DNA from: S5-327 sp965116015
Lineage (GTDB): Bacteria; Chloroflexota; Dehalococcoidia; Lucifugimonadales; Australimonadaceae
DNA: 64,000 nucleotides
Assembly: GCA_965116015.1 (NCBI GenBank)
Contig: OZ220477.1
Coordinates: forward strand, 2,232,001-2,296,000
Reading direction: 5' to 3'
How positions within the stretch are numbered: the stretch's first letter is position 1; every line of letters begins with the position of its first letter. Positions 33,119-41,727 of the stretch are shown here, piece after piece. The notes below the pieces were generated by a model, which had not been told where the DNA came from, did not search any database, and worked only from the letters and a program-made list of their open reading frames with translations. Both the position numbers and the translations under genes were made by a program.

Positions 33119-33798
33119 GCGAGCGCATCGTGCTGCTGGGGCCGCCCGGAGCGGGAAAGGGCACGCAGGCGGCAATCGTTGCGGGTCGCCGCGGCGTTGC
33201 TCATATCGCGTCCGGCGATCTGTTCCGCAAGCATCTCGGCGAGGGCACGGAGCTGGGCAAGCTCGCCAAGACGTATATGGACAAGGGCGAGCTCGTGCCG
33301 GACGACGTGACGATTCGGATGGCGCTCGAGCGGATGGCGGAGCCCGACGCGCTGCGCGGCTACGTGCTCGACGGCTTTCCCCGCACGATGGAGCAGGGGC
33401 GGGCGCTCGACTCTGCGCTCGCGGCTCAGGGCGATGCGATCGACGCGGCGCCGCTGATCGAGGTGGATACTGAGGAGCTGTTTAGGCGGCTGGCGGGCCG
33501 TTGGACGTGCGGCTCCTGCCAGACGCCATACCATGCGATATCGAATCCTCCGAGGGTTGCGGGGGTATGCGACGCGTGCGGGGGCGAACTGCGCCAGCGC
33601 GACGACGACAGGCCCGAGGTAGTGCGGGCGAGGCTGGAGACTTACGAGCGGCAGACAGCGCCGCTGGTTGACTACTACGAAGCGCAGGGCAAGGTTGCTC
33701 GCGTGAATGGCGATCAGGAAGTGGAGCGCGTTACGGCAGACCTCGAGAAGGCCATCGGGCAGTTAGTAGGGGTTTCCGTCGAGACTGGAATCGAGTAG
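33115..33798 (+). CDS. adk: Adenylate kinase, zinc-lid type
   Basis: 227 residues. P-loop GPPGAGKGTQ, ASGDLFRKHL, LDGFPRTMEQ. The lid carries two Cys-x2-Cys pairs (CGSC, CDAC), a structural zinc site typical of Gram-positive-type enzymes. ATG 33115 overlaps the secY stop; the frame is open far upstream within secY but that part is an out-of-frame shadow. Confidence 0.95.
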   Translation: MSERIVLLGPPGAGKGTQAAIVAGRRGVAHIASGDLFRKHLGEGTELGKLAKTYMDKGELVPDDVTIRMALERMAEPDALRGYVLDGFPRTMEQGRALDSALAAQGDAIDAAPLIEVDTEELFRRLAGRWTCGSCQTPYHAISNPPRVAGVCDACGGELRQRDDDRPEVVRARLETYERQTAPLVDYYEAQGKVARVNGDQEVERVTADLEKAIGQLVGVSVETGIE

Positions 33799-33812
33799 AA
33801 TAGTCGTTTACG

Positions 33813-34631
33813 ATGGGGACCAGAACACGATCAACGCTTCTGCGAGGGCTCAACGGCGAACTGGGCGCACAGCGCAACGGCATAACAGTCAAGAGTTCTC
33901 TGGAGTTGGACAGGATGCGCGAGGCTGGCCGGATCACTGGCGAGGCGCTCGCCGTCCTTCGGTCGACCATCGCGGAGGGGATGACGACGCGCGATTTGGA
34001 TGAGATTGCCGAGCGCGAGATTCGGGTTCGCGGCGGCGTTCCCGCGTTCAAGGGATATCGAGGTTTTCCGGCCGCTCTGTGCGTATCGGTCAACGAGGAG
34101 ATCGTTCACGGAATCCCTGGCGGGCGCGTTATCCGGAACGGCGATGTCGTGGGGCTGGATCTCGGCGCGATCGTCGATGGCTTGTATGGAGACTCCGCTG
34201 TTACGGTGGCGGTGGGGGAGATGTCGGCGGAGATTGAGGAGCAGATGGAGACAGGGCGCGCGGCGTTGTTCGCGGGCATCGCGCAAGCGCGGGCCGGGAA
34301 CAGGATAGGCGACGTGTCGCACGCTGTGGAGCAGGAGACGCTGAGGCGCGGCAGGTATGGCATCGTGCGCGAGTACGTGGGGCATGGCATCGGCAGGAAG
34401 CTCCATGAGGAGCCGTCTGTGCCCAATTTCGGCCCGGGAGGGCGCGGCCCGCTGCTGAAGCCCGGAATGGCGATAGCCATCGAGCCGATGATCAACTTCG
34501 GCGGAGACGAGACGCGGGTTCTGGACGACGACTGGACGGTTGTCACGGCGGACGGCGCGGTGTCGGTGCATTTCGAGCATACGGTGATCGTTACCGAGGG
34601 CGATCCGATTATCACGACGAAGGTCGATTAG
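33813..34631 (+). CDS. map: Methionine aminopeptidase, type I
   Basis: 272 residues. Removes the initiator Met. Metal ligands are visible in order: LDLGAIVDGLYGD (two Asp), VGHGIGRKLHEEP (His), AIEPMI (Glu) and VHFEHTVIV (Glu). About 25 non-conserved residues precede the LDRMREAGRITGEAL core. A TAGAAT box at 33796-33801 just upstream could be an internal promoter but has no good -35. Confidence 0.94.
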   Translation: MGTRTRSTLLRGLNGELGAQRNGITVKSSLELDRMREAGRITGEALAVLRSTIAEGMTTRDLDEIAEREIRVRGGVPAFKGYRGFPAALCVSVNEEIVHGIPGGRVIRNGDVVGLDLGAIVDGLYGDSAVTVAVGEMSAEIEEQMETGRAALFAGIAQARAGNRIGDVSHAVEQETLRRGRYGIVREYVGHGIGRKLHEEPSVPNFGPGGRGPLLKPGMAIAIEPMINFGGDETRVLDDDWTVVTADGAVSVHFEHTVIVTEGDPIITTKVD

Positions 34632-34649
34632 GGAGCGCTCCGGCGGAGC

Positions 34650-34868
34650 ATGGCGAAGAAGGAATCGATAGAGGTTGAGGCCACAGTAGTTGAAGCGTTG
34701 CCGAACGCGACATTCCGCACGGAGCTGGCGAACGGTCACGCCGTGCTCGCGCATGTGTCAGGGAAGATGCGGATGCACTTCATCCGCGTGCTGCCCGGAG
34801 ACCGCGTGCTGGTGGAGCTGTCGCCCTACGATCTGACCCGAGGGCGGATTACGTATCGTTTCAAGTAG
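34650..34868 (+). CDS. infA: Translation initiation factor IF-1
   Basis: 72 residues, OB-fold. KKESIEVEATVVEALPNATF, LANGHAVLAHVSGKMRMHF and RVLPGDRVLVELSPYDLTRG match IF-1 throughout. Confidence 0.96.
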   Translation: MAKKESIEVEATVVEALPNATFRTELANGHAVLAHVSGKMRMHFIRVLPGDRVLVELSPYDLTRGRITYRFK

Positions 34869-34883
34869 CAAGGAGCGCAGGCA

Positions 34884-34997
34884 GTGAAGGTAAGGGCATC
34901 GGTAAAGCCAAGGTGCGACAAATGCCGCATGATTCGGCGAGGGCGCGTTATCCGCGTGCTCTGCGCGAACTCGCGGCACAAGCAGACGCAGGGGTGA
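34884..34997 (+). CDS. rpmJ: 50S ribosomal protein L36
   Basis: 37 residues, GTG start after AAGGAG. KVRASVKPRCDKCRMIRRGR followed by VIRVLCANSRHKQTQG; the Cys11-x2-Cys14, Cys27 and His32 zinc ligands are present, so this is the zinc-binding form. It sits between infA and rpsM, the normal position. Confidence 0.95.
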   Translation: MKVRASVKPRCDKCRMIRRGRVIRVLCANSRHKQTQG

Positions 34998-35001
34998 GGA
35001 G

Positions 35002-35382
35002 ATGGCGCGCGTAGCAGGCGTAGACATACCCGACAACAAACGGATCGAGATTTCACTGCGGAGCATCTACGGCGTAGGCTCCACGAAGGCGGCGGCGATT
35101 GCGGCTCAGGCGGGCGTTGCCGGGAACCCGCGCGTGCGCGATGTCGGCGACGAGGCGATGGCGCGCATCCGCGAGATTATCGATCGGGAGCATATGGTCG
35201 AGGGAGATTTGCGGCGCGATGTGAACGAGAACATCCGCCGGCTCATCGACATCGGCGCGTACCGGGGCATCCGGCACCGGCGCGGGCTTCCCGTGCATGG
35301 TCAACGCACGAAGACGAACGCGCGGACGAAGCGCAGCAACCGGCGGACCGTGGCCGGCAAGCGCCGCGTTATGAAGAAGTAG
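35002..35382 (+). CDS. rpsM: 30S ribosomal protein S13
   Basis: 126 residues. ARVAGVDIPDNKRIEISL, YGVGSTKAAAI, then YRGIRHRRGLPVHGQRTKTN and a Lys/Arg tail (GKRRVMKK) that reaches the P-site. Confidence 0.96.
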   Translation: MARVAGVDIPDNKRIEISLRSIYGVGSTKAAAIAAQAGVAGNPRVRDVGDEAMARIREIIDREHMVEGDLRRDVNENIRRLIDIGAYRGIRHRRGLPVHGQRTKTNARTKRSNRRTVAGKRRVMKK

Positions 35383-35399
35383 GCTGCAAGGGGTGATTC

Positions 35400-35792
35400 T
35401 TGGCTAGAGCCAACAGGACAAGGACTCGAAGGCGCGAGCGCAAGTTCGTTCCGAGGGGCAAGGTTTTCATCAACGCCACGTTCAACAACACGATCGTCAC
35501 GCTGACCGACCCTGCGGGCAACGTGATTGCGTGGGGGGCGGCGGGCGGCGTGGGTTTCAAGGGGGCGCGCAAGAGCACGGCGTTCGCCGCGCAGCGCGTT
35601 TCGGAGACAGCCGCGCGGAAGGCGATGGAGCACGGGCTGAGGCAGGCGGAAGTGTACGTGAAGGGCCCGGGCGCGGGCCGCGAGTCGGCGATCCGCGCTC
35701 TCCAGGGGGCGGGCATCACCGTTACGAGCATCCGCGATGTGACGCCGATTCCCCATAACGGGTGCCGCCCGCCAAAGCGGCGCCGTCAGTAG
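35400..35792 (+). CDS. rpsK: 30S ribosomal protein S11
   Basis: 130 residues, TTG start with AAGGGG six bases upstream. Basic N-terminus, GKVFINATFNNTIVTLTDP, and C-terminal DVTPIPHNGCRPPKRRR. Confidence 0.95.
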   Translation: MARANRTRTRRRERKFVPRGKVFINATFNNTIVTLTDPAGNVIAWGAAGGVGFKGARKSTAFAAQRVSETAARKAMEHGLRQAEVYVKGPGAGRESAIRALQGAGITVTSIRDVTPIPHNGCRPPKRRRQ

Positions 35793-35801
35793 AGAGGCGA
35801 G

Positions 35802-36428
35802 ATGGCAAGATACACGGGACCAGTGTGCCGGTTGTGCCGGCGGGCGGGCGAGAAGCTCTTTCTGAAGGGAGAGCGGTGCTTTACGCCGAAGTGCGGCGTG
35901 GAGAAACGGCGCAAGACTCCGGGCGAGCAGCAGCCTCGCCGCCGCCGCGCCTCGGAGTGGGCGCTTCAGCTGCGGGAGAAGCAGAAGGCTCGCCAGTCCT
36001 ACGGGGCGCTGGAGCGTCAGTTCCGCAAGTACTTCAGCGACGCTCTGCGCGCGCGGGGCGCAACGGGCGACAACCTGCTCCAACTGCTCGAGCGCAGGCT
36101 CGACAACGTCGTGTACCGGGTCGGGTTCGGCGACTCGCGCGCGCAGGCGCGGCAGCGGGTCCTTCACGGGCACTTCAGGGTGAACGGCCGCAAGGTCAAC
36201 ATCCCATCGTATCGGGTGCGGGCCGGCGAGACGGTTACGTGGAAGGATGCGAGCAAGGAGCGGCAGTTCGCGCAGGACGCGCTCCGCACGTCGGGGCAGC
36301 GCGTGGTGCCCGAATGGCTCTCGCTGGACAAGGGCGAGATGACGGCGACAGTTACGCGGCTCCCCGAGCCGGCGGACATCGACAGCCGGATCGAGACTCG
36401 TATGGTGGTGGAGTACTACTCGCGCTAG
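35802..36428 (+). CDS. rpsD: 30S ribosomal protein S4
   Basis: 208 residues. ARYTGPVCRLCRRAGEKLFL with Cys residues and a following Cys at CFTPKCGVEK, forming the zinc-type N-terminus. The S4 RNA-binding domain follows (RRLDNVVYRVGFGDSRAQAR, GHFRVNGRKVNIPSYRV). Confidence 0.95.
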   Translation: MARYTGPVCRLCRRAGEKLFLKGERCFTPKCGVEKRRKTPGEQQPRRRRASEWALQLREKQKARQSYGALERQFRKYFSDALRARGATGDNLLQLLERRLDNVVYRVGFGDSRAQARQRVLHGHFRVNGRKVNIPSYRVRAGETVTWKDASKERQFAQDALRTSGQRVVPEWLSLDKGEMTATVTRLPEPADIDSRIETRMVVEYYSR

Positions 36429-36494
36429 CGAGAGGAGGAAGGGCGGCTTTCTTCCGCTCGGGCAAGCCAGTTTTGCGAAGGACGTGATCAGACG

Positions 36495-37529
36495 ATGCTG
36501 GAACTTGAATTTGGCGAGTCCATCGGCTTCGGGCAGGATAGCTTCCAGGCTCCGCGCCCTGCGGTGTCGGTAGCCCGGGCTACCGACACCTACGGAGAGT
36601 ACGTGGTGGAGCCGCTGCCGCGAGGCTACGGCATGACCTTGGGCAACCCGCTCCGCAGAGTGTTGCTGAGCGCCATCGGCGGCATTGCGGTCAACTGGGT
36701 GCGCATCGCAGGAATCGAGCATGAGTACTCGACGATCCCCAACGTTAAGGAAGACGTCGTCGATATCCTGCTCAACGTGAAGTCGATCTACTTGCGCTCC
36801 AGCTCGAACCGTCCCGGCAAGCTCAGGCTGGATGTCGAGGGCCCCGGCGAGGTCTCCGCCGGCGACATCATAACGTCGTCCGACTTCGAGATCGTCAACC
36901 CCGAGCTGCACATCGCCACGCTCGACGGCGAGGGATCGAAGCTGGCGATGGAGCTGAACGTCGAACAAGGCAAGGGGTACGCCCCCGCCGCCTCCACTGA
37001 AGGCCTTCCCATCGGAGCGCTCCCGGTCGACGCCATCTACACTCCGGTGCGCAAGGTGAACTACGCGGTGGAGCGCACCCGCGTAGGCCAGTACACCGAC
37101 TACGAGCGGTTGCATTTGCAGGTGTGGACCAATGGAGCGACGTCGCCGACGATGGCCGTTCGGCAGGCGGGCCGCGAGCTGTTCGAGCACTTCTTCCAGT
37201 TCTCTTCAATCTCGGAGGACGAGCAGACAGGCTCTCCCTCCCGCCCGTCGTGGACGGCCGCGATTCCGGCGTCGCAATACAACCTGCCTGTGGAGAGCCT
37301 GAAGCTCTCGCAGCGCACGCTGAATTGCCTGAAGCGCGCCTCGATTCACAAGGTGGGAGAGGTGCTGGAGAAAGACCGCGATCAGCTGCTGCGGATACGC
37401 AACTTCGGCGATAAGTCGCTGTTCGAGCTGGACGCGCGGCTGCGCGAGATCGGCATCGCGCACACCGATCTGGCAAGCGGAGCCGGCGCCGCGAGAAACG
37501 CGCCCGCATTGAGCGGCGGCGAGGAGTAA
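36495..37529 (+). CDS. rpoA: DNA-directed RNA polymerase subunit alpha
   Basis: 344 residues. N-terminal dimerisation domain (EPLPRGYGMTLGNPLRRVLL, GIEHEYSTIPNVKEDVVDIL) and C-terminal domain that binds UP elements and activators (LKLSQRTLNCLKRASIHKVG, RIRNFGDKSLFEL). About 25 loosely conserved residues end the protein. Confidence 0.96.
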   Translation: MLELEFGESIGFGQDSFQAPRPAVSVARATDTYGEYVVEPLPRGYGMTLGNPLRRVLLSAIGGIAVNWVRIAGIEHEYSTIPNVKEDVVDILLNVKSIYLRSSSNRPGKLRLDVEGPGEVSAGDIITSSDFEIVNPELHIATLDGEGSKLAMELNVEQGKGYAPAASTEGLPIGALPVDAIYTPVRKVNYAVERTRVGQYTDYERLHLQVWTNGATSPTMAVRQAGRELFEHFFQFSSISEDEQTGSPSRPSWTAAIPASQYNLPVESLKLSQRTLNCLKRASIHKVGEVLEKDRDQLLRIRNFGDKSLFELDARLREIGIAHTDLASGAGAARNAPALSGGEE

Positions 37530-37532
37530 CCG

Positions 37533-37883
37533 ATGCGACACCGCGTGAAAGGCCGAACGTTCGGCCGATATGGCGAGCACAGGCAATCGATGCTGCATAA
37601 TCTGGTGGCGCAGCTGCTGCGTCACGAGCGGGTTACTACGACCGAGGCGAAAGCGCGCGAGGCGCGCCCGATCGCGGAGAGGGTCATTAGCAAGGGGCGT
37701 CAGCCGACGCTGCACAACCGCAGGCAGGCGCTCGCCGTTCTGCCGGACAAGCACGCTGTGGAGAAGCTGTTCGACGATATCGGGCCGCGTTACGCGGAGC
37801 GCCCCGGCGGGTACATTCGGATCGTGAAGCTTATGCCGCGCAAGGGCGACTCGGCGCCCATGGCGATGCTGGAGCTCGTGTAG
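37533..37883 (+). CDS. rplQ: 50S ribosomal protein L17
   Basis: 116 residues. MRHRVKGRTFGRYGEHRQSM start, LLRHERVTTTEAKAREARP and the C-terminal PGGYIRIVKLMPRKGDSAPM. Three bases after rpoA. Confidence 0.95.
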   Translation: MRHRVKGRTFGRYGEHRQSMLHNLVAQLLRHERVTTTEAKAREARPIAERVISKGRQPTLHNRRQALAVLPDKHAVEKLFDDIGPRYAERPGGYIRIVKLMPRKGDSAPMAMLELV

Positions 37884-37889
37884 AGGGCT

Positions 37890-38693
37890 GTGACGAGGCG
37901 GATAGCGTTTATCGTCGAGTACGAAGGAACGGGCTACGCAGGGTTCCAACGCCAGGCGAACGCCCGCTCGATACAGGAGGAGCTGGAAAACGCAATAGAG
38001 TCGCTCACGAAAGCCAGGCCGACCGTTCGAGGGGCGGGCCGCACCGACGCCGGAACGCACGCGATCGGACAGGTGGCGGCGTTCGACACCGAGAGCGCCA
38101 TTCCGCTTGAGCGGATAGCTCCGGGTCTGAACTACTACCTTGGCGAGCAGATAGCGGCGCGCTCGGCCCACGAGGTTGCGTCGGCGTTCGATCCCCGGCG
38201 CGACGCTCTGGCCCGCGTGTACCGCTACCGCATTCTTGAGAGCCGGCAGCCCTCGCCATTGCGAAGGAGGTTCACGCACCGCATCGGACGGGCGCTGGAT
38301 GCATCGGCGATGAACGCGGCGGCGCAGAGTCTGGTTGGGGAGCGCGACTTCCGGGCTTTCAGCGGAGCGCAGCCTCCCGGCAAATCGTATGTGCGGCGGA
38401 TGGCGAGGGCCGAGGCGTGGCGCGAGGGCGATGAGCTGGCGGCGGAGTTCGAGGCCAACGCGTTCCTGCCGCAGCAGGCGAGAAGGATGGTGGCGGCGCT
38501 GGCGAAGATAGGTCTTGGGGAGTCGACGAGAGAGGAATTCGAGCAGATGCTTGAGAGTGGAGCTCAGGGCGAGGCGGAGGTGGTTTTCCCTGCCCGCGGG
38601 CTTACGCTCCGGGAAGTGAGATACGCGGGGTTTCCGCCAGAGAACGATGGAACTACAACGAATCACAAAACACGCGCGACCGTCCGACCGTAA
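37890..38693 (+). CDS. truA: tRNA pseudouridine38-40 synthase
   Basis: 267 residues, GTG start. Modifies the anticodon stem of many tRNAs. Catalytic motif GRTDAGTHA with the essential Asp, YEGTGYAGFQRQ near the N-terminus, and FLPQQARRMVAAL (motif III region). Its last 47 bases overlap rplM in another frame. Confidence 0.94.
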   Translation: MTRRIAFIVEYEGTGYAGFQRQANARSIQEELENAIESLTKARPTVRGAGRTDAGTHAIGQVAAFDTESAIPLERIAPGLNYYLGEQIAARSAHEVASAFDPRRDALARVYRYRILESRQPSPLRRRFTHRIGRALDASAMNAAAQSLVGERDFRAFSGAQPPGKSYVRRMARAEAWREGDELAAEFEANAFLPQQARRMVAALAKIGLGESTREEFEQMLESGAQGEAEVVFPARGLTLREVRYAGFPPENDGTTTNHKTRATVRP

Positions 38694-39573
38694 CGAGAAG
38701 TGGCATGTGGTCGATGCCGATGGCGAGCGGCTTGGCCGGCTCGCGAGCAGAGTGGCGGGGCTGCTGCAAGGCAAGCATCGCCCCGATTACAGCCGGCACC
38801 AACTGAACGAAGATTTCGTCATCGTCGTCAACGCCTCGAAGGTTGGGGCGTCGGGCAACAAGCTGGCGCAGAAAGTCTACTACCGGCACTCCGGCTATCT
38901 CGGCAGTATGCGGACGCGCACGCTCGCGGAGATGCTGAGCCGTTTCCCCGAGCGCGTAATCGAGCTCGCCGTGAGGGGGATGCTCCCGCGGAACAGGCTC
39001 GGCCGCAGGATGCTGCGCCGCCTCAAGGTGTACGCCGGCGCTGAGCACCCGCACGAAGCGCAGGTGCGGATAGGGATGGGCAAGCGCAGCGCCGCCGCCT
39101 CGGTAGCGGCGTCCAGCCGACCGGCTCCTCCTCCCGCTGAGGAGCCGATAACGAAAGCGCAAGCCGAAGATCCGGCGCCCGTAACCGAGCCGTCGGTGGA
39201 TTCGCAAGCCGAGGAGCCGACGGCATCCGAGCCGGAGGCGCAGGCTGGGGAGTCGGCGACTGCATCCGATGCGGTGGCGGAAGCGGAGGCTGAGGAATCG
39301 GCGGCTGCAACCGAGCCGGTGGCGGAAGCGGAGGCTGAGGAATCGGCGGCTGCAACCGAGCCGGTGGGGGCGGAGGCAGAGGAGCCGGCGGCTGCAACCG
39401 AGCCGGTGGGGGCGGAGGCAGAGGAGCCGGCGCCTGCGTCCGAGCCGTTGGCGGAAGCGGAGGCTGAGGAATCGGCGGCTGCGTCCGAGCCGTCGGCGGA
39501 AGCGGGGGCAGAGGAGTCGGCGGCTGCGCCGGCGGCGGCGGAGCAATCAGAAACGCGAGGCGGAGAGCGCTAG
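38647..39573 (+). CDS. rplM: 50S ribosomal protein L13 with long acidic repeat tail
   Basis: 308 residues, about twice normal. Residues 1 to about 145 are L13 (EKWHVVDADGERLGRLASRV, NASKVGASGNKL, GMLPRNRLGRRMLRRLKVY). From about residue 155 onward the chain is Ala/Glu/Pro/Ser/Thr, with 14-15-residue repeats of the type VAEAEAEESAAATEP. rpsI starts immediately after its stop, so the tail is inside the operon and in frame. Start at ATG 38647 gives the family distance to the WHVVD motif and overlaps truA by 47 bases. Confidence 0.93.
   Translation: MELQRITKHARPSDRNEKWHVVDADGERLGRLASRVAGLLQGKHRPDYSRHQLNEDFVIVVNASKVGASGNKLAQKVYYRHSGYLGSMRTRTLAEMLSRFPERVIELAVRGMLPRNRLGRRMLRRLKVYAGAEHPHEAQVRIGMGKRSAAASVAASSRPAPPPAEEPITKAQAEDPAPVTEPSVDSQAEEPTASEPEAQAGESATASDAVAEAEAEESAAATEPVAEAEAEESAAATEPVGAEAEEPAAATEPVGAEAEEPAPASEPLAEAEAEESAAASEPSAEAGAEESAAAPAAAEQSETRGGER
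39275..39545 (+). repeat. 42-45-bp tandem repeats encoding the L13 tail
   Basis: About six units of 45 or 42 bp built on GCGGAAGCGGAGGCTGAGG followed by a GCGGCTGC core, varying by single codons. All length changes are multiples of three. Different unit and protein sequence from the S17 tail repeats, so the two arose separately. Confidence 0.85.
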
Positions 39574-39978
39574 ATGACGACGCAGCAGAGCTACTACTAC
39601 GGCACGGGTAAGCGGAAGTCGGCCATTGCGCGTGTGCGCCTCTACCTCGGCGGCACGGGGGCTATGATCGTCAACGGCAAGCCCTTGGAAGAGGCGCTTC
39701 CGTGGATCGATTGGCGGAAGCGGGCGTCGCAACCGTTCGATATGATTCCGGCGGCGGCGAATCGCTTCAACGTCGTTGCGAAGATCGAAGGGGGCGGGGT
39801 CTCGTCGTGGGCCGACGCGCTCCGGCACGGAATCGCGCGGGCGCTCCTCGTGGCCGACCCGGGCTTGAAGAGGGAGCTTCGCAAGCACGGATTCCTCACC
39901 CGGGACTCGCGCATCAAAGAGAGCAAGAAGTACGGCCTCAAGCGCGCCCGCCGCGCTCCGCAGTACACCAAACGGTAG
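39574..39978 (+). CDS. rpsI: 30S ribosomal protein S9
   Basis: 134 residues. YYGTGKRKSAIARVRLYLGG at the N-terminus, GGGVSSWADALRHGIARAL, and the basic tail ending in APQYTKR that contacts the P-site tRNA. Last gene of the superoperon. Confidence 0.96.
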   Translation: MTTQQSYYYGTGKRKSAIARVRLYLGGTGAMIVNGKPLEEALPWIDWRKRASQPFDMIPAAANRFNVVAKIEGGGVSSWADALRHGIARALLVADPGLKRELRKHGFLTRDSRIKESKKYGLKRARRAPQYTKR

Positions 39979-40287
39979 CGCGAACGCGCTCCCCGCGCCC
40001 GCGAGTACGACGCAGCCCCCACTGAGGAGTAGAGGAGAGGCAAGGAGCGCTCTCCGCACCCGCGAGTGCGACGCTACAGGGATACCCCGCCTCTACCCCG
40101 GAGGCGGGGCGCTCTCTTCACATCCGACGCGCCATTGCCGATTCCCACTCCCCTCAGGGGCGCAGCGGCAGCCGGCGCGTCTCCTGCGCCTGTTCGCGCC
40201 TGATGAGCGAGCGAGTCCTCGATGGCTGCGTCCGTGGCGGGAGAGAGGCGGGAGGGCGGGCGGAGTGGGAGAGGGAACGGAGGCGGC
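39979..40287. other. Convergent spacer after the ribosomal superoperon
   Basis: 309 bases between convergent rpsI and the phosphohexomutase gene. A 27-base imperfect direct repeat (39987-40013 and 40048-40074, 61 bases apart) and a terminator-like hairpin at 40085-40109 are visible. The rest has no recognised element, and ORFs here lack family similarity. Confidence 0.6.
40085..40120. terminator. Terminator-like hairpin at the end of the superoperon
   Basis: CCCCGCCTC (40085-40093) pairs perfectly with GAGGCGGGG (40101-40109) around a 7-base loop, followed by CGCTCTCTTC. There is no run of T, so it may need Rho or act bidirectionally between the convergent operons. Confidence 0.55.
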
Positions 40288-41724
40288 CTAGACTCCGGCG
40301 AGAGCGCGGAGTTCAGCAAGCATCTCGCGGACGCGCTGCGGGCTGTCTCCCTCGGCGTAGATGCGCAGGAGCGGCTCCGTGCCGGAAGGACGTATGAGCC
40401 CCCAGAAGCCGTCCTCGAGCACGTAGCGGGCGCCGTCCACAGTGTCTGCGCTCTTGACACGCAGGCCGGCGAGCGCGGCGGGAGGGTTGCCGGCAAGGGC
40501 GGCTGCGCTCGGCTTGGGAGCGTCCGGCGCGAGATCGACATCGAGGCGGTCGTAGGAATGCTCGCCAACCTTCTCGTGCAGGAGCTTGACAAGCTCGGAC
40601 GCTCGCTTGCCCGTCCTGACCATCAGGTCGATGAAGAGCAAGCCGCTGAGGATGCCGTCGCGCTCGGGGATGTTGCCGCGGAATGCGTAGCCGCCGCTCT
40701 CCTCGCCTGCGGCCACTGCGTCTGTCTCCATCATCACGGGGCCTACGAACTTGAAGCCCACAGGCGTCACGCGCACAGGCTGATCGTAGATGGCGGCGAG
40801 CTTGTCGACCATCGCGCTCTGCGTGAGCGACCGCACGACGGCGCCGCGCAACCCCCGGTTCTCGATCTGGTGCAGGCAGAGGAGGGAGAACGTGGAGAGC
40901 GTGTCGATGAAGGCGCCGTTCTCGTCGAGCACGCCAAGCCGGTCGGCGTCGCCGTCGTTGGCGACGACGACATCGAAGCGGCCCTGCCGGGCGGCGGCGA
41001 TGCTGGGCGCAAGGTTGGGTTCGATGGGTTCGGGCTGCCGCATTCCGGGAAAGAGCGGGTTGCGTTCGGCGCGCAGCTCCTCCACCGTAGTCCGCCCGCC
41101 TCCGAGGGCTGCGGAGAAGTAGCCGGCGCCGGCGCCGTGCATCGCGTCCACGCCCAGGCGGAGCCCCGCCGACCGGATCGCGTCGAGGTCGATGGCGTTG
41201 CCGAGATTCGCGATGTAGGGCGAGGCCATATCGACTACGTCGACGGTCGCAGGGGCCTTGACGCTGGACGCGGCGCCGGGTTCGTCGACGCCGCCTGCGT
41301 AGAGCAACGCGTCGATGCGGGCTTCAATCTGCGCGACGATCTCCGGAGAGGCGCTCCCGCCGTAGTCGGGCTTGTACTTGAACCCGTTCCAAAGGCCGGA
41401 GTTGTGGCTTGCGGTGATGACGATTCCGCCTCCAGCCTTGCGGTGGAGGATGTTGTAGCTGACGGCGGGAGTGGGAACGACGCGGTCGGCCAGGCAGACC
41501 GGCACGCCCTCGGCGGCGGCGGCGCGAGCCGCTTCGGCGGCGAATTCGGGAGAGCCGAATCGCGAGTCGCCTCCGATGACGAAGCCGCGATTGGCGAGCC
41601 CGGCGTCTTTCAGGTAGGCGGCGGCGGCGGCGGCGCAGACGCGGACGTTCGCGAACGTGTAGTCGCGCGCGATGAGCGCGCGCCAGCCGTCGGTGCCGAA
41701 CCGGATGAGGGGCGCGCTCGCCAC
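40288..41724 (-). CDS. Alpha-D-phosphohexomutase (phosphoglucomutase/phosphomannomutase)
   Basis: 478 residues. FGTDGWRALIARDYTF at the N-terminus, phosphoserine loop ITASHNS, metal loop DGDADRLG, sugar-binding GEESGGYAF and phosphate loop RPSGTEPLLRIYAE are all intact. The GEESGG signature favours hexose-phosphate mutase over phosphoglucosamine mutase. It is the last gene of the SAM-cycle cluster, three bases after metK, and is probably only co-transcribed rather than functionally related. Confidence 0.88.
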   Translation of the reverse strand: MASAPLIRFGTDGWRALIARDYTFANVRVCAAAAAAYLKDAGLANRGFVIGGDSRFGSPEFAAEAARAAAAEGVPVCLADRVVPTPAVSYNILHRKAGGGIVITASHNSGLWNGFKYKPDYGGSASPEIVAQIEARIDALLYAGGVDEPGAASSVKAPATVDVVDMASPYIANLGNAIDLDAIRSAGLRLGVDAMHGAGAGYFSAALGGGRTTVEELRAERNPLFPGMRQPEPIEPNLAPSIAAARQGRFDVVVANDGDADRLGVLDENGAFIDTLSTFSLLCLHQIENRGLRGAVVRSLTQSAMVDKLAAIYDQPVRVTPVGFKFVGPVMMETDAVAAGEESGGYAFRGNIPERDGILSGLLFIDLMVRTGKRASELVKLLHEKVGEHSYDRLDVDLAPDAPKPSAAALAGNPPAALAGLRVKSADTVDGARYVLEDGFWGLIRPSGTEPLLRIYAEGDSPQRVREMLAELRALAGV

Positions 41725-41727
41725 GAG

